Positions 56,726 to 64,000 of a stretch of DNA of 64,000 nucleotides are shown here, piece by piece; position 1 is the stretch's first letter; each line of letters begins with the position of its first letter. The notes below the pieces were generated by a model. It worked only from the letters and a program-made list of their open reading frames with translations, did no database searches and had not been told where the DNA came from. The stretch is from Agromyces terreus (GTDB lineage: Bacteria; Actinomycetota; Actinomycetes; Actinomycetales; Microbacteriaceae): NCBI RefSeq assembly GCF_009749465.1, contig NZ_WBIS01000001.1, positions 620,001 through 684,000 of the forward strand, in the 5' to 3' direction. The position numbers and the translations under genes are program-made.

Positions 56726-58291
56726 ATGCTCCACGATGCGCGCCCCCATCCGCCGCGCCGGCCGGGTCGGCCGAGGCTCCGCCGCCCGAAGGCGACGTTG
56801 GCGAGCCTTTCGACCCTCGCAGCCGGCGGGCTCATCGCCGTGGCCTTCGCGGGCTGCGGCATCGTCGGCCCAGGCCCGGTCGACACGACCGGCGCCACGC
56901 CGTTCGACGAACCGCTCGCGATCCCGCCGCTCGCCGAGTCGCACGTCGCCGCCGACGGCACCCGGGTGTTCGCGCTCGACGCCCGCGCCGGAGCGACCGA
57001 GTTCACCGCCGGCGTCGAGAGCGACACGTGGGGCTTCAACGGCGGCTACCTCGGGCCCACGCTCGTCGCCGACCGCGGCGAACAGGTGCGGATCGACGTG
57101 ACGAACTCGCTCGAGACGGCCACGACCGTGCACTGGCACGGCATGCACCTGCCCGCGGCGATGGACGGCGGCCCGCACCAGATGGTGGAACCGGATGCCT
57201 CGTGGTCGCCCGCGTGGCGGATCGATCAGCCCGCGGCGACGCTCTGGTACCACCCGCACCCGCACGGCGAGACCGAGTCCCACGTGGCGAGGGGCCTCGC
57301 CGGCCTGTTCCTGCTGCACGACGAGGCCGAGCGTGCGCTCGGCCTTCCTGGGGAGTACGGCGTCGACGACGTGCCCGTGATCGTTCAGGACGCGGGGTTC
57401 TCGCGCGATGGGGAACGCGAGGACCCGCAGCGCGGCTACGCAGGCGGTCTCGGCGACGAGCTCATCGTGAACGGCACGCGGCATCCGTACTTCGATGTGA
57501 CCGATGCACTCGTGCGACTCCGCCTGCTGAACGCGTCGACGGCCCGCACCTACGCGTTCACGTGGAGCGACGGTCGCCCGATCGAGCTCATCGCGACCGA
57601 CGGCGGGCTGCTCGAGGCATCCGTCGCCCTCGATCACGTGCGGCTGTCGCCGGGGGAGCGCGCCGAGGTCCTCGTGCGCATGACGCCCGGCGAGACGGTC
57701 ATGCTCCAGTCGCGCATGACGCCGGAGATCGCGGGGCTCGTGCCCGCGGTCGCCGCGACCAACGGCGGCACCGACGCCTTCGACGTGCTCGAGCTGCGCG
57801 CGGCGGGCGACCTCGAACCCGGGGCGTCCGTACCGGCGCGGCTCGTCGAGATCGTCGACTTCGACGCGGCGGACGTCGCGACGACCCGGCACTTCGAACT
57901 CGGCGACGGCTTCGAGATCAACGGCGAGGCGATGGACCCTGGCCGCATCGACGAGACCGTCACGGTGAACACCCTCGAACGCTGGATCGTCGAGAACCGG
58001 AATGCGGTGCCGCACAGCTTCCACGTCCACGACGTGCAGTTCCGCGTCGCGTCGATCGACGGCGCGCCGCCGCCGCCCGAAATGGCCGGGTGGAAGGACA
58101 CGATCTTCACCGAGCCCGAGACGACCTACGAGCTGCTCATGCGGTTCGACGACTACGCCGACCCGAGCACGCCGTACATGTACCACTGCCACCTGCTGTG
58201 GCACGAGGACCAGGGCATGATGGGGCAGTTCGCCGTCGTCGAGCCCGGTCAGCGTGCGACGATGAGCGAAGGAACACACCATGAGCACTGA
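56726..58291 (+). CDS. Multicopper oxidase, exported lipoprotein
   Basis: 521 residues. The N-terminus has an Arg-rich stretch (LRRPKATLASLSTLA, possibly Tat-type) leading to a lipobox AFAGC with Cys44. Three cupredoxin domains follow. All copper ligands are seen: HWHG and HPHPHG in domain 1, and HSFHVHDVQF plus YHCHLLWHEDQGMM in domain 3, the last giving the type 1 Cys-His-Met set. Enzymes of this CueO/SufI/bilirubin-oxidase type oxidise Cu(I), metals or phenolics with O2. It is first in an operon with a sensor kinase whose ATG lies 11 nt inside its 3' end. Copper defence is the likely role, by inference. Confidence 0.93.
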   Translation: MLHDARPHPPRRPGRPRLRRPKATLASLSTLAAGGLIAVAFAGCGIVGPGPVDTTGATPFDEPLAIPPLAESHVAADGTRVFALDARAGATEFTAGVESDTWGFNGGYLGPTLVADRGEQVRIDVTNSLETATTVHWHGMHLPAAMDGGPHQMVEPDASWSPAWRIDQPAATLWYHPHPHGETESHVARGLAGLFLLHDEAERALGLPGEYGVDDVPVIVQDAGFSRDGEREDPQRGYAGGLGDELIVNGTRHPYFDVTDALVRLRLLNASTARTYAFTWSDGRPIELIATDGGLLEASVALDHVRLSPGERAEVLVRMTPGETVMLQSRMTPEIAGLVPAVAATNGGTDAFDVLELRAAGDLEPGASVPARLVEIVDFDAADVATTRHFELGDGFEINGEAMDPGRIDETVTVNTLERWIVENRNAVPHSFHVHDVQFRVASIDGAPPPPEMAGWKDTIFTEPETTYELLMRFDDYADPSTPYMYHCHLLWHEDQGMMGQFAVVEPGQRATMSEGTHHEH

Positions 58292-59685
58292 CACCATGCC
58301 AACCGATCCCGCCGCCGCGGGCGAGGTCGAGCCGACGGATGCCGCGCCGCGCCGTCGCAGCTACTGGCGCCTCTGGGCGGGCGTGCCGCGCGAGCTCGGG
58401 TTCCTCATCCTCACGATGCCCATCGCGATCCTGGCGCTCGTCGTCGTCTCGACCCTGTTGTTCACGGGGATCGGCACCATCGCGCTCGTCTTCGGCGTCT
58501 TCCTCGTCGTCGCCGCGCTCGGCACGGCGCGAGGGTTCGGGGCGCTCGAGCTCGTCCGGCTCCGCTGGGCAGGCCAGGCAGAGATCGCCGAGCCCGTCTG
58601 GGGCCGCAACAACCCCGAGGGCGGCTTCTGGCGGGCGCTCTTCACCCCGTTCGTCGACGGCCACTACTGGCTGTACCTGCTGCACACGCTGGTCATCAAC
58701 CCGATCGTCAGCGTCGTCACGTGGAGCCTCACGATCGCGTGGCTGTCGACCGCGCTGGCGGGCACGACGAGTTGGATCTGGCGCGGGTTCATCCCCGACT
58801 ACGAGACCGACCTCTGGGTGCACGACGTCGTGCTCGACTGGCTGTTCCCAGGCAACGCGTTCGCGATCGACCCCGTCGTCGGCGAGACGGCCTTCGAGAT
58901 CATCGTCGGCCTCCTCTTCCTCGCGACGCTGCCGTTCGTGTTCCGCGGCCTCACCCTGCTCCACGACGTGATCGCCCGCGGAACCCTCGGCGCCTGGCGC
59001 AGCGAGATGCTCGAGGCCAGAGGTCTCGCGGCTCTCCGCGTCGCGCGGCGCCGCCGTGCAGGCCGAGGACGCGTCGCTGCGCCGCCTCGAACGAGACATC
59101 CACGACGGTCCGCAGCAGCGACTCGTGCGTCTCCAGATGGATCTCGCGAGCATCGAGCGTGCCGTCGACCGCGACCCCGATGCCGCGAGGCGCATGCTCG
59201 GCGAGGCCCGACAGCAGGCCCGCGAGACGCTCGACGAGCTTCGCGCGCTCTCCCGGGGGTTCGCCCCGCCGATCCTGCAGGATCGGGGTCTCGCCGTGGC
59301 GCTCGAATCGCTCGGCGCACGCAGCACCGTGCCGGTCGTGCTCGAGATCGGGATTCCCGCCGACGGGGCGCCGCCCGTCGTGCCCGCCTCGATCGAGCGC
59401 AATGTGTACTTCGTCGCCGCCGAGCTGCTCACGAACGCCGTGAAGCATGCGGAGGCCCGCGGCATCCGACTGCGCGCGTCGTTGCGCGACACCGGGGCGA
59501 CCGGGTGGTGGCTGGACCTCTGGGTGACCGACGACGGCCGCGGCGGCGCGACGTCGGTGCCCGGGCACGGGCTCGCCGGGCTCGAGGAGCGCGTCCGCGG
59601 GCTCGACGGGATCCTCGTCGTCGACAGTCCGGTCGGCGGTCCGACCTCGATCGGCGCGCACATCCCGTTCGTGCCCGTGGCGTAG
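58281..59685 (+). pseudogene. Sensor histidine kinase interrupted by a one-base frameshift
   Basis: The first frame (from ATG 58281) encodes a membrane sensor domain with hydrophobic helices near residues 41-61, 65-82, 131-160 and 215-235, ending in WRSEMLEAR. After the AGA codon at 59019-59021 the reading frame is wrong by one base: removing one G at 59022/59023 turns GGT CTC into GTC TCG and gives LEARVSRLSASRGAAVQ, joining the HisKA_3 segment LRRLERDIHDGPQQR with the phosphorylated His, and a HATPase_c domain (ELLTNAVKHAE, VTDDGRGG, GHGLAGLEERV) that ends at 59685. The whole would be about 468 residues, a normal NarL-type kinase. It could be a true pseudogene, a sequencing error or a slippage site. 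Its regulator follows downstream. Confidence 0.9.
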
Positions 59686-59692
59686 GCCCGCC

Positions 59693-59796
59693 GGGCCCGC
59701 CGGTCGAGGAGGCCCGCCAGGGCCGTCTCGAGACCCACGGTGCCGGGCCCGCCGGTCGAGGAGGCCCGCCAGGGCCGTCTCGAGACCCACGGTGCC
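59693..59796 (+). repeat. Perfect 52-bp tandem repeat between kinase and regulator
   Basis: Two identical 52-bp units (59693-59744 and 59745-59796) begin GGGCCCGCCGGTCGAGG and contain GGCCGTCTCGAGACCC. The unit resembles interspersed GTCTCGAGACC repeats that I associate with Microbacteriaceae. It fills most of the 162-bp gap between the kinase stop and the regulator start. Confidence 0.85.
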
Positions 59797-59834
59797 ATCG
59801 CCGCCGCATCCGCTCGTCCACGGCGCTTCATCAC

Positions 59835-59840
59835 TACGCT
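59835..59840 (+). promoter_or_regulatory. -10 element TACGCT of the response regulator, probably leaderless
   Basis: TACGCT ends 7 nt before the ATG at 59848, suggesting that the regulator has its own promoter separate from the oxidase-kinase transcript. Confidence 0.45.
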
Positions 59841-59847
59841 TGGCGGC

Positions 59848-60510
59848 ATGACCGACCCGACGCACGCACCGCTGCGAATCGTCCTGGCCGAGGACTCCGT
59901 GCTGCTCCGCGAGGGGCTCGTGCGGCTCTTCGACGAGGCCGGCTTCGAGACGATCGCCGCTCACGGCGACGCCGATGCGCTGCTCGCGGCGTTGGACCGC
60001 GACGCTCCCGATGTCGCGGTGCTCGACGTGCGGATGCCCCCGACATTCCGCGACGAGGGTGTGCGCGCCGCGATCGAGATCCGGCGGCGACGTCCCGACA
60101 TCGGTGTGCTGCTGCTCAGCCAGTACGTCGAGGGCACCTATGCGAACGAGCTGCTCTCCTCTGGAGACGGCGGCATGGGCTACCTGCTGAAGGACCGCGT
60201 GGCCTCGCTCGACGAGCTTCGCGACGCCGTCGAGCGCGTGAGCCAGGGCGGCACGGTGCTCGACCCCCAGGTCGTGCGCGAGCTGCTCGGCCGGCGCGGC
60301 GACCCGTTGGCCAGGCTCACGCCCCGCGAGCGCGAGGTCATGGCGCTCATGGCCGAGGGGCGCACGAACGCGGGCATCGCGAAGGCGCTGTTCATCGGCG
60401 TCGGCGCCGTGGAGAAGAACGTGACCTCCATCTTCCAGAAGCTCGCGCTGGAGGACTCGGGCACCGACCACCGCCGGGTGCTCGCTGTGCTGGCCTGGCT
60501 GCAGCGCTGA
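59848..60510 (+). CDS. LuxR/NarL-type response regulator
   Basis: 220 residues. REC domain (about 9-130) with the acidic pair Glu15-Asp16, phosphoacceptor Asp60 in VLDVRMPP and Lys in YLLKDR; then a LuxR helix-turn-helix (about 155-215) with LTPREREVMALMAEGRTN and the recognition-helix region GVGAVEKNVTSIFQKL. It should bind DNA as a dimer when phosphorylated by the kinase encoded upstream. The CGGGGG-N4-CCCCCG sites at 56652 and 62255 are candidate targets. A strong terminator follows. Confidence 0.94.
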   Translation: MTDPTHAPLRIVLAEDSVLLREGLVRLFDEAGFETIAAHGDADALLAALDRDAPDVAVLDVRMPPTFRDEGVRAAIEIRRRRPDIGVLLLSQYVEGTYANELLSSGDGGMGYLLKDRVASLDELRDAVERVSQGGTVLDPQVVRELLGRRGDPLARLTPREREVMALMAEGRTNAGIAKALFIGVGAVEKNVTSIFQKLALEDSGTDHRRVLAVLAWLQR

Positions 60511-60533
60511 GCGGCCCCGCGGAGGTGCGATGA

Positions 60534-60579
60534 CGAAAGCCCCGAGCGGATGCCGCGTGGCATCCGCTCGGGGCTTTCG
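60534..60579. terminator. Perfect 21-bp bidirectional terminator
   Basis: CGAAAGCCCCGAGCGGATGCC pairs fully with its complement after a GCGT loop. The AAAG foot and CTTT foot give a U run in both directions, between the regulator (+) and dps (-). Both arms carry the overrepresented octamer. Confidence 0.9.
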
Positions 60580-60609
60580 GTCGTGTCGCCGTCGCCCGAC
60601 GTGATCTCG

Positions 60610-61098
60610 CTACTTGACGGCGACGTGCGACGTCAGGAACCAACGGTCCTTGTCGAGGCCTCGACGGATCTCGATGGCCACGTCCTGGCTGGCCGGGTCG
60701 AGCTCCGCGAGCCCCTCGATCGCGTCGTTGACGCGCTTGGTCGCGAGGTCGATCTGGGCGACGACGTCGGCGATGGCCTCGTCGTAGGGCAGGAAGCCGA
60801 GCTTCGGGTTCGCCGCGCCGCTCTTGTCGGCCACGGTCGCGAGCCGGCCGTCGATCGGCAGGCCGAGGGCGACCACGCGCTCGGCCGCGGTGTCGGACCA
60901 GTCCTGCGCGTGCGCGACGACGGTGTCGAGGAGTTCGTGCACGGCGATGAAGTTCGCGCCGCGGACGTGCCAGTGCGCCTGCTTGCCGTTCACGGCGAGC
61001 GCGACGAGTTCGTGCACGACGGGCGTGAGGTACTGCGCCACACCCGTGGCCACATCTGCCGTCGAGCCGGTCTGCGGTGCGGTCTGGATGTCGGTCAT
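60610..61098 (-). CDS. dps: Dps-type DNA-protecting ferritin
   Basis: 162 residues. A mini-ferritin that stores iron by oxidising Fe(II) with H2O2 and protects DNA in stress. The inter-subunit ferroxidase ligands are seen in QAHWHVRGANFIAVHELLD and HAQDWSDTAAERVV (His, His, Asp, Glu). The start ATG at 61098 (MTDIQTAPQ) follows GGAAGG at 8-9 nt; an upstream in-frame start adds 19 unconserved residues. Single gene on the minus strand, 67 nt downstream of the 8-TM protein gene. Confidence 0.95.
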   Translation of the reverse strand: MTDIQTAPQTGSTADVATGVAQYLTPVVHELVALAVNGKQAHWHVRGANFIAVHELLDTVVAHAQDWSDTAAERVVALGLPIDGRLATVADKSGAANPKLGFLPYDEAIADVVAQIDLATKRVNDAIEGLAELDPASQDVAIEIRRGLDKDRWFLTSHVAVK

Positions 61099-61165
61099 CT
61101 GGTCCACCTTCCCTGAGGATCTTGTCGTTCCGTCGAGTACAACGCTACGCGTCATCCCCGGTATT

Positions 61166-62158
61166 TCAAGGAAGGGAAGGCTGGGCTGAACCGCCCGCGA
61201 TCTCCCGTCGGCCCGCTGCGACGCTCAGGATCGCGCCGACGAGGCCGGCGGATGCGATCGCGGCGGCCGCGCCCAGCGTCAGCACATCGGGCGAGACGAT
61301 CGACTGCCCGCGCAACGCCTGCCAGGCGACCAGCGCCACGATCGCCGCGTACATTCCGGTCGCGGTCCACACGAGGCCCACCCTGGCCCGGATGCTCCGC
61401 AGCATCAGGACCCGCCTCGCGGCGAGCTCGATCAGCACGAGCGCGAGCGGGATGAGCTGCAGCGCGTGCATGCCGACGAAGTGGGGGATCCTGAGGTCGC
61501 CGTGTTCGGTCGACCAGCCCAGGATCGCGATGCCGGGCCCGCCGTCGCCGGCGCCCACCGTGTGGGCGCCGATGATGTCGCCGTCGGACTCCAGTTGCGT
61601 CGGGGTCGGCATCGTCATGAGGAACCCCAGGCCGAGCCCGATCAGGCTCAGCACCGAGCCCGCGCGGACGGCGAGGTTCCGCGCCCGGTCGGGCGAGGGT
61701 GTGAACCACAGGAGCACCGCCGCGACGAGCGTCGCGAGCCAGAGCAGCATGATCGCCGTGCCCATGACCGACCAGAGGGCTTCGTCGAGCGGATTCGAGT
61801 TGTTGAAGTGGCTTCGGTGCCCGCGCACCACCTGGAGCGCGATGATGCCGAGCTCGACGAGCAATGTCGCCGAGATCACGGTGCCGGCCCACCAGGCCGC
61901 GCGGCGGAATCGTCGGAGCTGACCGATCAGCCAGGCCCAGGTGACGGCGTAGACGAGGATGGAGACGGCGAACTTGAACGCCTTCGCCCAGATCGGTGCG
62001 CCGAGGAGTTCGCGGTCGTCGAACACGAGTCCGATCGCGGCGATCACCGCAACGACGGCGCTGGCGATGGCGAGCCCGATGAGCGGGCGGTGCCAGCGGA
62101 TGCGCTGCGGAAGCTGCAATCGAGGCGACGAGCTCCGGCGTTCGGCGGTGACGGGCAT
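61166..62158 (-). CDS. Eight-helix membrane protein of unknown function
   Basis: 330 residues with eight hydrophobic segments (about 25-46, 58-79, 87-111, 126-153, 165-186, 226-248, 258-283, 292-315). Loops hold a FNNSNPLDEALW motif and IPHFVGMHALQLIP with two histidines near a membrane face, which could bind metal or haem; this is a guess. I know no named family. The ATG at 62158 follows GAGGGAGA by 5 nt. The promoter region 97 nt upstream carries CGGGGG-N4-CCCCCG, the same as before the multicopper oxidase, so co-regulation with that operon is likely. Confidence 0.82.
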   Translation of the reverse strand: MPVTAERRSSSPRLQLPQRIRWHRPLIGLAIASAVVAVIAAIGLVFDDRELLGAPIWAKAFKFAVSILVYAVTWAWLIGQLRRFRRAAWWAGTVISATLLVELGIIALQVVRGHRSHFNNSNPLDEALWSVMGTAIMLLWLATLVAAVLLWFTPSPDRARNLAVRAGSVLSLIGLGLGFLMTMPTPTQLESDGDIIGAHTVGAGDGGPGIAILGWSTEHGDLRIPHFVGMHALQLIPLALVLIELAARRVLMLRSIRARVGLVWTATGMYAAIVALVAWQALRGQSIVSPDVLTLGAAAAIASAGLVGAILSVAAGRREIAGGSAQPSLP

Positions 62159-62254
62159 GGTGTCTCCCTCTCATGCGACGCCCGGAGTTCGGGCACAGGG
62201 AGAACGTATGGAGTGAGAGGCGGCACCCATCAGGCAGCGGGCCCCCGAAGGCGT

Positions 62255-62270
62255 CGGGGGAGAACCCCCG
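62255..62270 (-). promoter_or_regulatory. Inverted repeat CGGGGG-AGAA-CCCCCG upstream of the 8-TM gene
   Basis: The arms and spacing are identical to the site at 56652. A possible -10 (TACGTT on the minus strand, about 62204-62209) lies about 45 nt downstream of it, comparable to the other promoter. The 190-bp space between this gene and tRNA-Gly holds nothing else that I can see. Confidence 0.5.
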
Positions 62271-62348
62271 GAAGCTCCGCGCGCACGGGACGACCGAATG
62301 GATGCGAAGAAGCCCCGCCCGAGGTGATCGGACGGGGCTTCGGATGAG

Positions 62349-62419
62349 AGGGGATGACGGGAATCGAACCCGCGTGATCAGTTTGGAAGACTGAGGCTCT
62401 ACCATTGAGCTACATCCCC
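62349..62419 (-). tRNA. tRNA-Gly (anticodon TCC)
   Basis: Minus-strand cloverleaf: acceptor GGGGATG/CATCCCC, D-arm GCTCAATGGTAGAGC, anticodon loop CTTCCAA (TCC, Gly), T-arm CGGGTTCGATTCCCG. No CCA is encoded. Confidence 0.97.
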
Positions 62420-62486
62420 GCGGCCCGCTCGCGGGCACCAGATCATCGTAGTACACCCGATGGGCCCGTTCGTGCAGCGTCGGGCG

Positions 62487-64000
62487 TCAGCGCATCGCGG
62501 AGATGGATCTGATCGCGGTCCGCGCGAGGCGCACCTGCCGCTCGTAGGTCGCGGCGAGCACCACGAGCAGCACCCCCGCGATTCCGAGCCACAGCCACCA
62601 CCAGACGGCTTCGTACAGCGCGGTGATCGCCGGCCAGAACTGCACGATCGCGTGCACCAGCAGCACGCCGCCGCCGAGCAGGAACGGCGCCTGCCATCGT
62701 CGCTGGGCTCCGATGACGAGGCTCGTGAGCGCCGCCGCGCCGAGTGCGACGATGCGCCAGAGCTGGGGATCGGTGAAGTCGGCGCCCAGCGGCGGCAGCA
62801 GGAGCAACCCGATGCCGGGGCCGAGCGCGGGCCAGCTGCCGATGCCGGTGCGGGCCATGGCGATCGCACCGACCGCGATGAGGGCGAGCGCGACGGGGAC
62901 CGTGATCACGTCGGCCGGATCGACGTTGCCGCTGACGAGTGCGAGGAGCCCGGCGAGCACGAGCGTGCCGCGCGCCGCCCAGGAGAAGACCGGGCCGCCG
63001 AACGGGCGCGCTCGGGTCGCGGTGCCGGCCACGACCGCTGCGCCGAGCACGAGGAGCAGGATCGCCGCTCGGAGCGAAGCCCGGTCGGCCGCCATGATCG
63101 CGACCACGCTCGGGATCGCGGAGAGCACGACGGATGCCGCGGCGATCCACTCCGCCAGCGCCGCCGGGTGCGACGAGGTGCGGGCCCACGCCACCGCCAG
63201 TGCCAGCCCGGCGAGCGCCGAGAGCACCGGCCAGAACTCGACCGGAAGGGCGCTCTCGGCCCCGCCGGCCAGCGCGGAGCCGCGCACGAGCGCCGCGCCC
63301 GTCATCCCCGTCCAGCCGGTCGTCGCCGCGATCAGGCGGACGGGAACGCCACGGCTCGACTCGGGAGCGAACATCGCCGCGAGCGTCACGACGGCGCCGG
63401 CGGCGACGAGGATGAGCGTTCGCAGATCGGATGCCGCGGTGGATCCGACGCTCGGAAGCACGGCGATCGCCGCGGCCGACGCGAAGAGCGCCGTGCGACC
63501 CGGGGAGACCGTGGCCGTGCTCGGATCGCGACGCCACGTGATGAGGGCGCCGCAGGCGGCCAGCATCGCCGCGAGGGGCAGGGTGTACGCCTCGACGTCG
63601 TCGACGCCGCGCCCCGCGAGCCAGGCGTAGACGGCCCCGATGGCGAGCACGGCGCTGAACCATGAGAGATGGCGCGTCGGGGCGTCGCCCGCGACCGGAT
63701 CGCTGAAGACCGAGGCCAGCACGAGCGGAACGGGGGCGAGGACGAGCAGGGTGAGCCAGGCCTCACCCGAGGTCAGCAGGACCGTCGAGAGCGCTGCGGC
63801 GACGACCACGACGACGGCGGCGATCCAGGCCGCCGCGGCGGAGTCGGCCCTCGGACGCGCGAGCAGGTGGGCGAGCGCGGCGGTCACGAGGGCCGTGCCG
63901 GCGAGCACGTACCCGAGCTCGGCACCCGGAACGGTCACGGCGGCAGCCGCGGCGGCCGTGGCGATCGCGATCGGCACGAGTGCGGCGAACACCACGCGAA
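62487..64000 (-). CDS. Large polytopic membrane protein, 5' end outside the window
   Basis: At least 502 residues remain in frame to the window edge. The protein is almost all hydrophobic helices, more than a dozen, rich in Ala, Val and Leu, with short polar loops. The C-terminal part (GADFTDPQLWRIVALGAAALTSLVIG, described in two pieces, then QRRWQAPFLLGGGVLLVHAIVQF) matches a repeat seen in actinobacterial SCO7322-type membrane proteins, as I recall them. No transport signature is visible. The N-terminus lies beyond base 64000, so the GTG at 63995 is not likely to be the start. The function is unknown. Confidence 0.8.
   Translation of the reverse strand, partial: RVVFAALVPIAIATAAAAAAVTVPGAELGYVLAGTALVTAALAHLLARPRADSAAAAWIAAVVVVVAAALSTVLLTSGEAWLTLLVLAPVPLVLASVFSDPVAGDAPTRHLSWFSAVLAIGAVYAWLAGRGVDDVEAYTLPLAAMLAACGALITWRRDPSTATVSPGRTALFASAAAIAVLPSVGSTAASDLRTLILVAAGAVVTLAAMFAPESSRGVPVRLIAATTGWTGMTGAALVRGSALAGGAESALPVEFWPVLSALAGLALAVAWARTSSHPAALAEWIAAASVVLSAIPSVVAIMAADRASLRAAILLLVLGAAVVAGTATRARPFGGPVFSWAARGTLVLAGLLALVSGNVDPADVITVPVALALIAVGAIAMARTGIGSWPALGPGIGLLLLPPLGADFTDPQLWRIVALGAAALTSLVIGAQRRWQAPFLLGGGVLLVHAIVQFWPAITALYEAVWWWLWLGIAGVLLVVLAATYERQVRLARTAIRSISAMR

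Noticed and set aside
59693..59796. 52-bp direct repeats considered as phage or element attachment sites
   Set aside because: The copies are adjacent with nothing between them and no integrase is present.
58281..60533. One continuous 750-codon frame running from the kinase sensor domain across the response regulator
   Set aside because: After about residue 247 the translation becomes Arg/Ala-rich nonsense, while the true HisKA_3, HATPase and REC-LuxR domains are in other frames. It is the result of the frameshift, not a fusion protein.

Overview
The window is about 70% GC and reads as an actinobacterial chromosome, most probably from the family Microbacteriaceae (Agromyces/Microbacterium-like). 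The support is the gene content (a GlgE alpha-glucan pathway, GatCAB, YkoEDC thiamine uptake, paired PepN, EttA, Orn), heavy use of GTG starts, GTGA/ATGA/TGATG gene junctions, and a family-style excess of the octamer CGGATGCC/GGCATCCG. Almost every base is coding. I see no prophage, insertion sequence, CRISPR array or conjugative gene; this is mostly ordinary core chromosome.

Layout. 1-2 kb: end of a lipoprotein gene coupled to a thioredoxin-fold/TPR protein without the CxxC pair. 2-11.7 kb: storage polysaccharide block, with glgB, glgE, glgX and an embedded ybaK on the minus strand and glgP on the plus strand. 11.7-14.1 kb: cysteine desulfurase and MnmA, which together make 2-thiouridine in tRNA. 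14.1-22 kb: a tandem-repeat intergenic region, a membrane protein, an APH(3')-like kinase, ligA and the gatC-gatA-gatB operon. 22-28.2 kb: a Gly/Asp-tailed protein, dinB, a GerW-like protein, then a TPP riboswitch controlling ykoE-ykoD-ykoC and a trailing P-loop kinase. 28.3-32 kb (minus): degenerate DD-peptidase-like protein, small zincin, tRNA-His, oligoribonuclease, tRNA-Arg, cation/proton antiporter. 32-40 kb: nadE, an aldo/keto reductase, an SSB paralogue, lipoprotein, ettA, two unrelated thioesterases.

40-52.5 kb is almost wholly minus strand: FAD dehydrogenase, truncated haemoglobin, MscS channel, and two full-length aminopeptidase N paralogues flanking an ABC-2 exporter, then an SDR carrying a Cys4 zinc-ribbon-like segment. 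52.5-56.6 kb: DUF2332 protein, RpiB, Fpg/Nei glycosylase, amidohydrolase. 56.6-60.5 kb: a multicopper oxidase, a histidine kinase broken by a one-base frameshift, and its LuxR-type response regulator. 60.6-64 kb (minus): dps, an 8-TM membrane protein, tRNA-Gly and a large membrane protein that runs off the window.

The most interesting observations are: (i) matching CGGGGG-N4-CCCCCG operators before the multicopper oxidase operon and before the 8-TM gene, suggesting a small regulon of the neighbouring two-component system; (ii) the single-G frameshift in that kinase, with a perfect 52-bp tandem repeat between kinase and regulator; (iii) a roughly tenfold excess of the octamer CGGATGCC, which appears to drive use of otherwise rare codons; (iv) a consistent 6-7 nt spacing between TANNNT boxes and start codons, pointing to leaderless mRNAs; and (v) two enzyme-family proteins that have lost canonical catalytic residues (the S11-like protein and the SDR).
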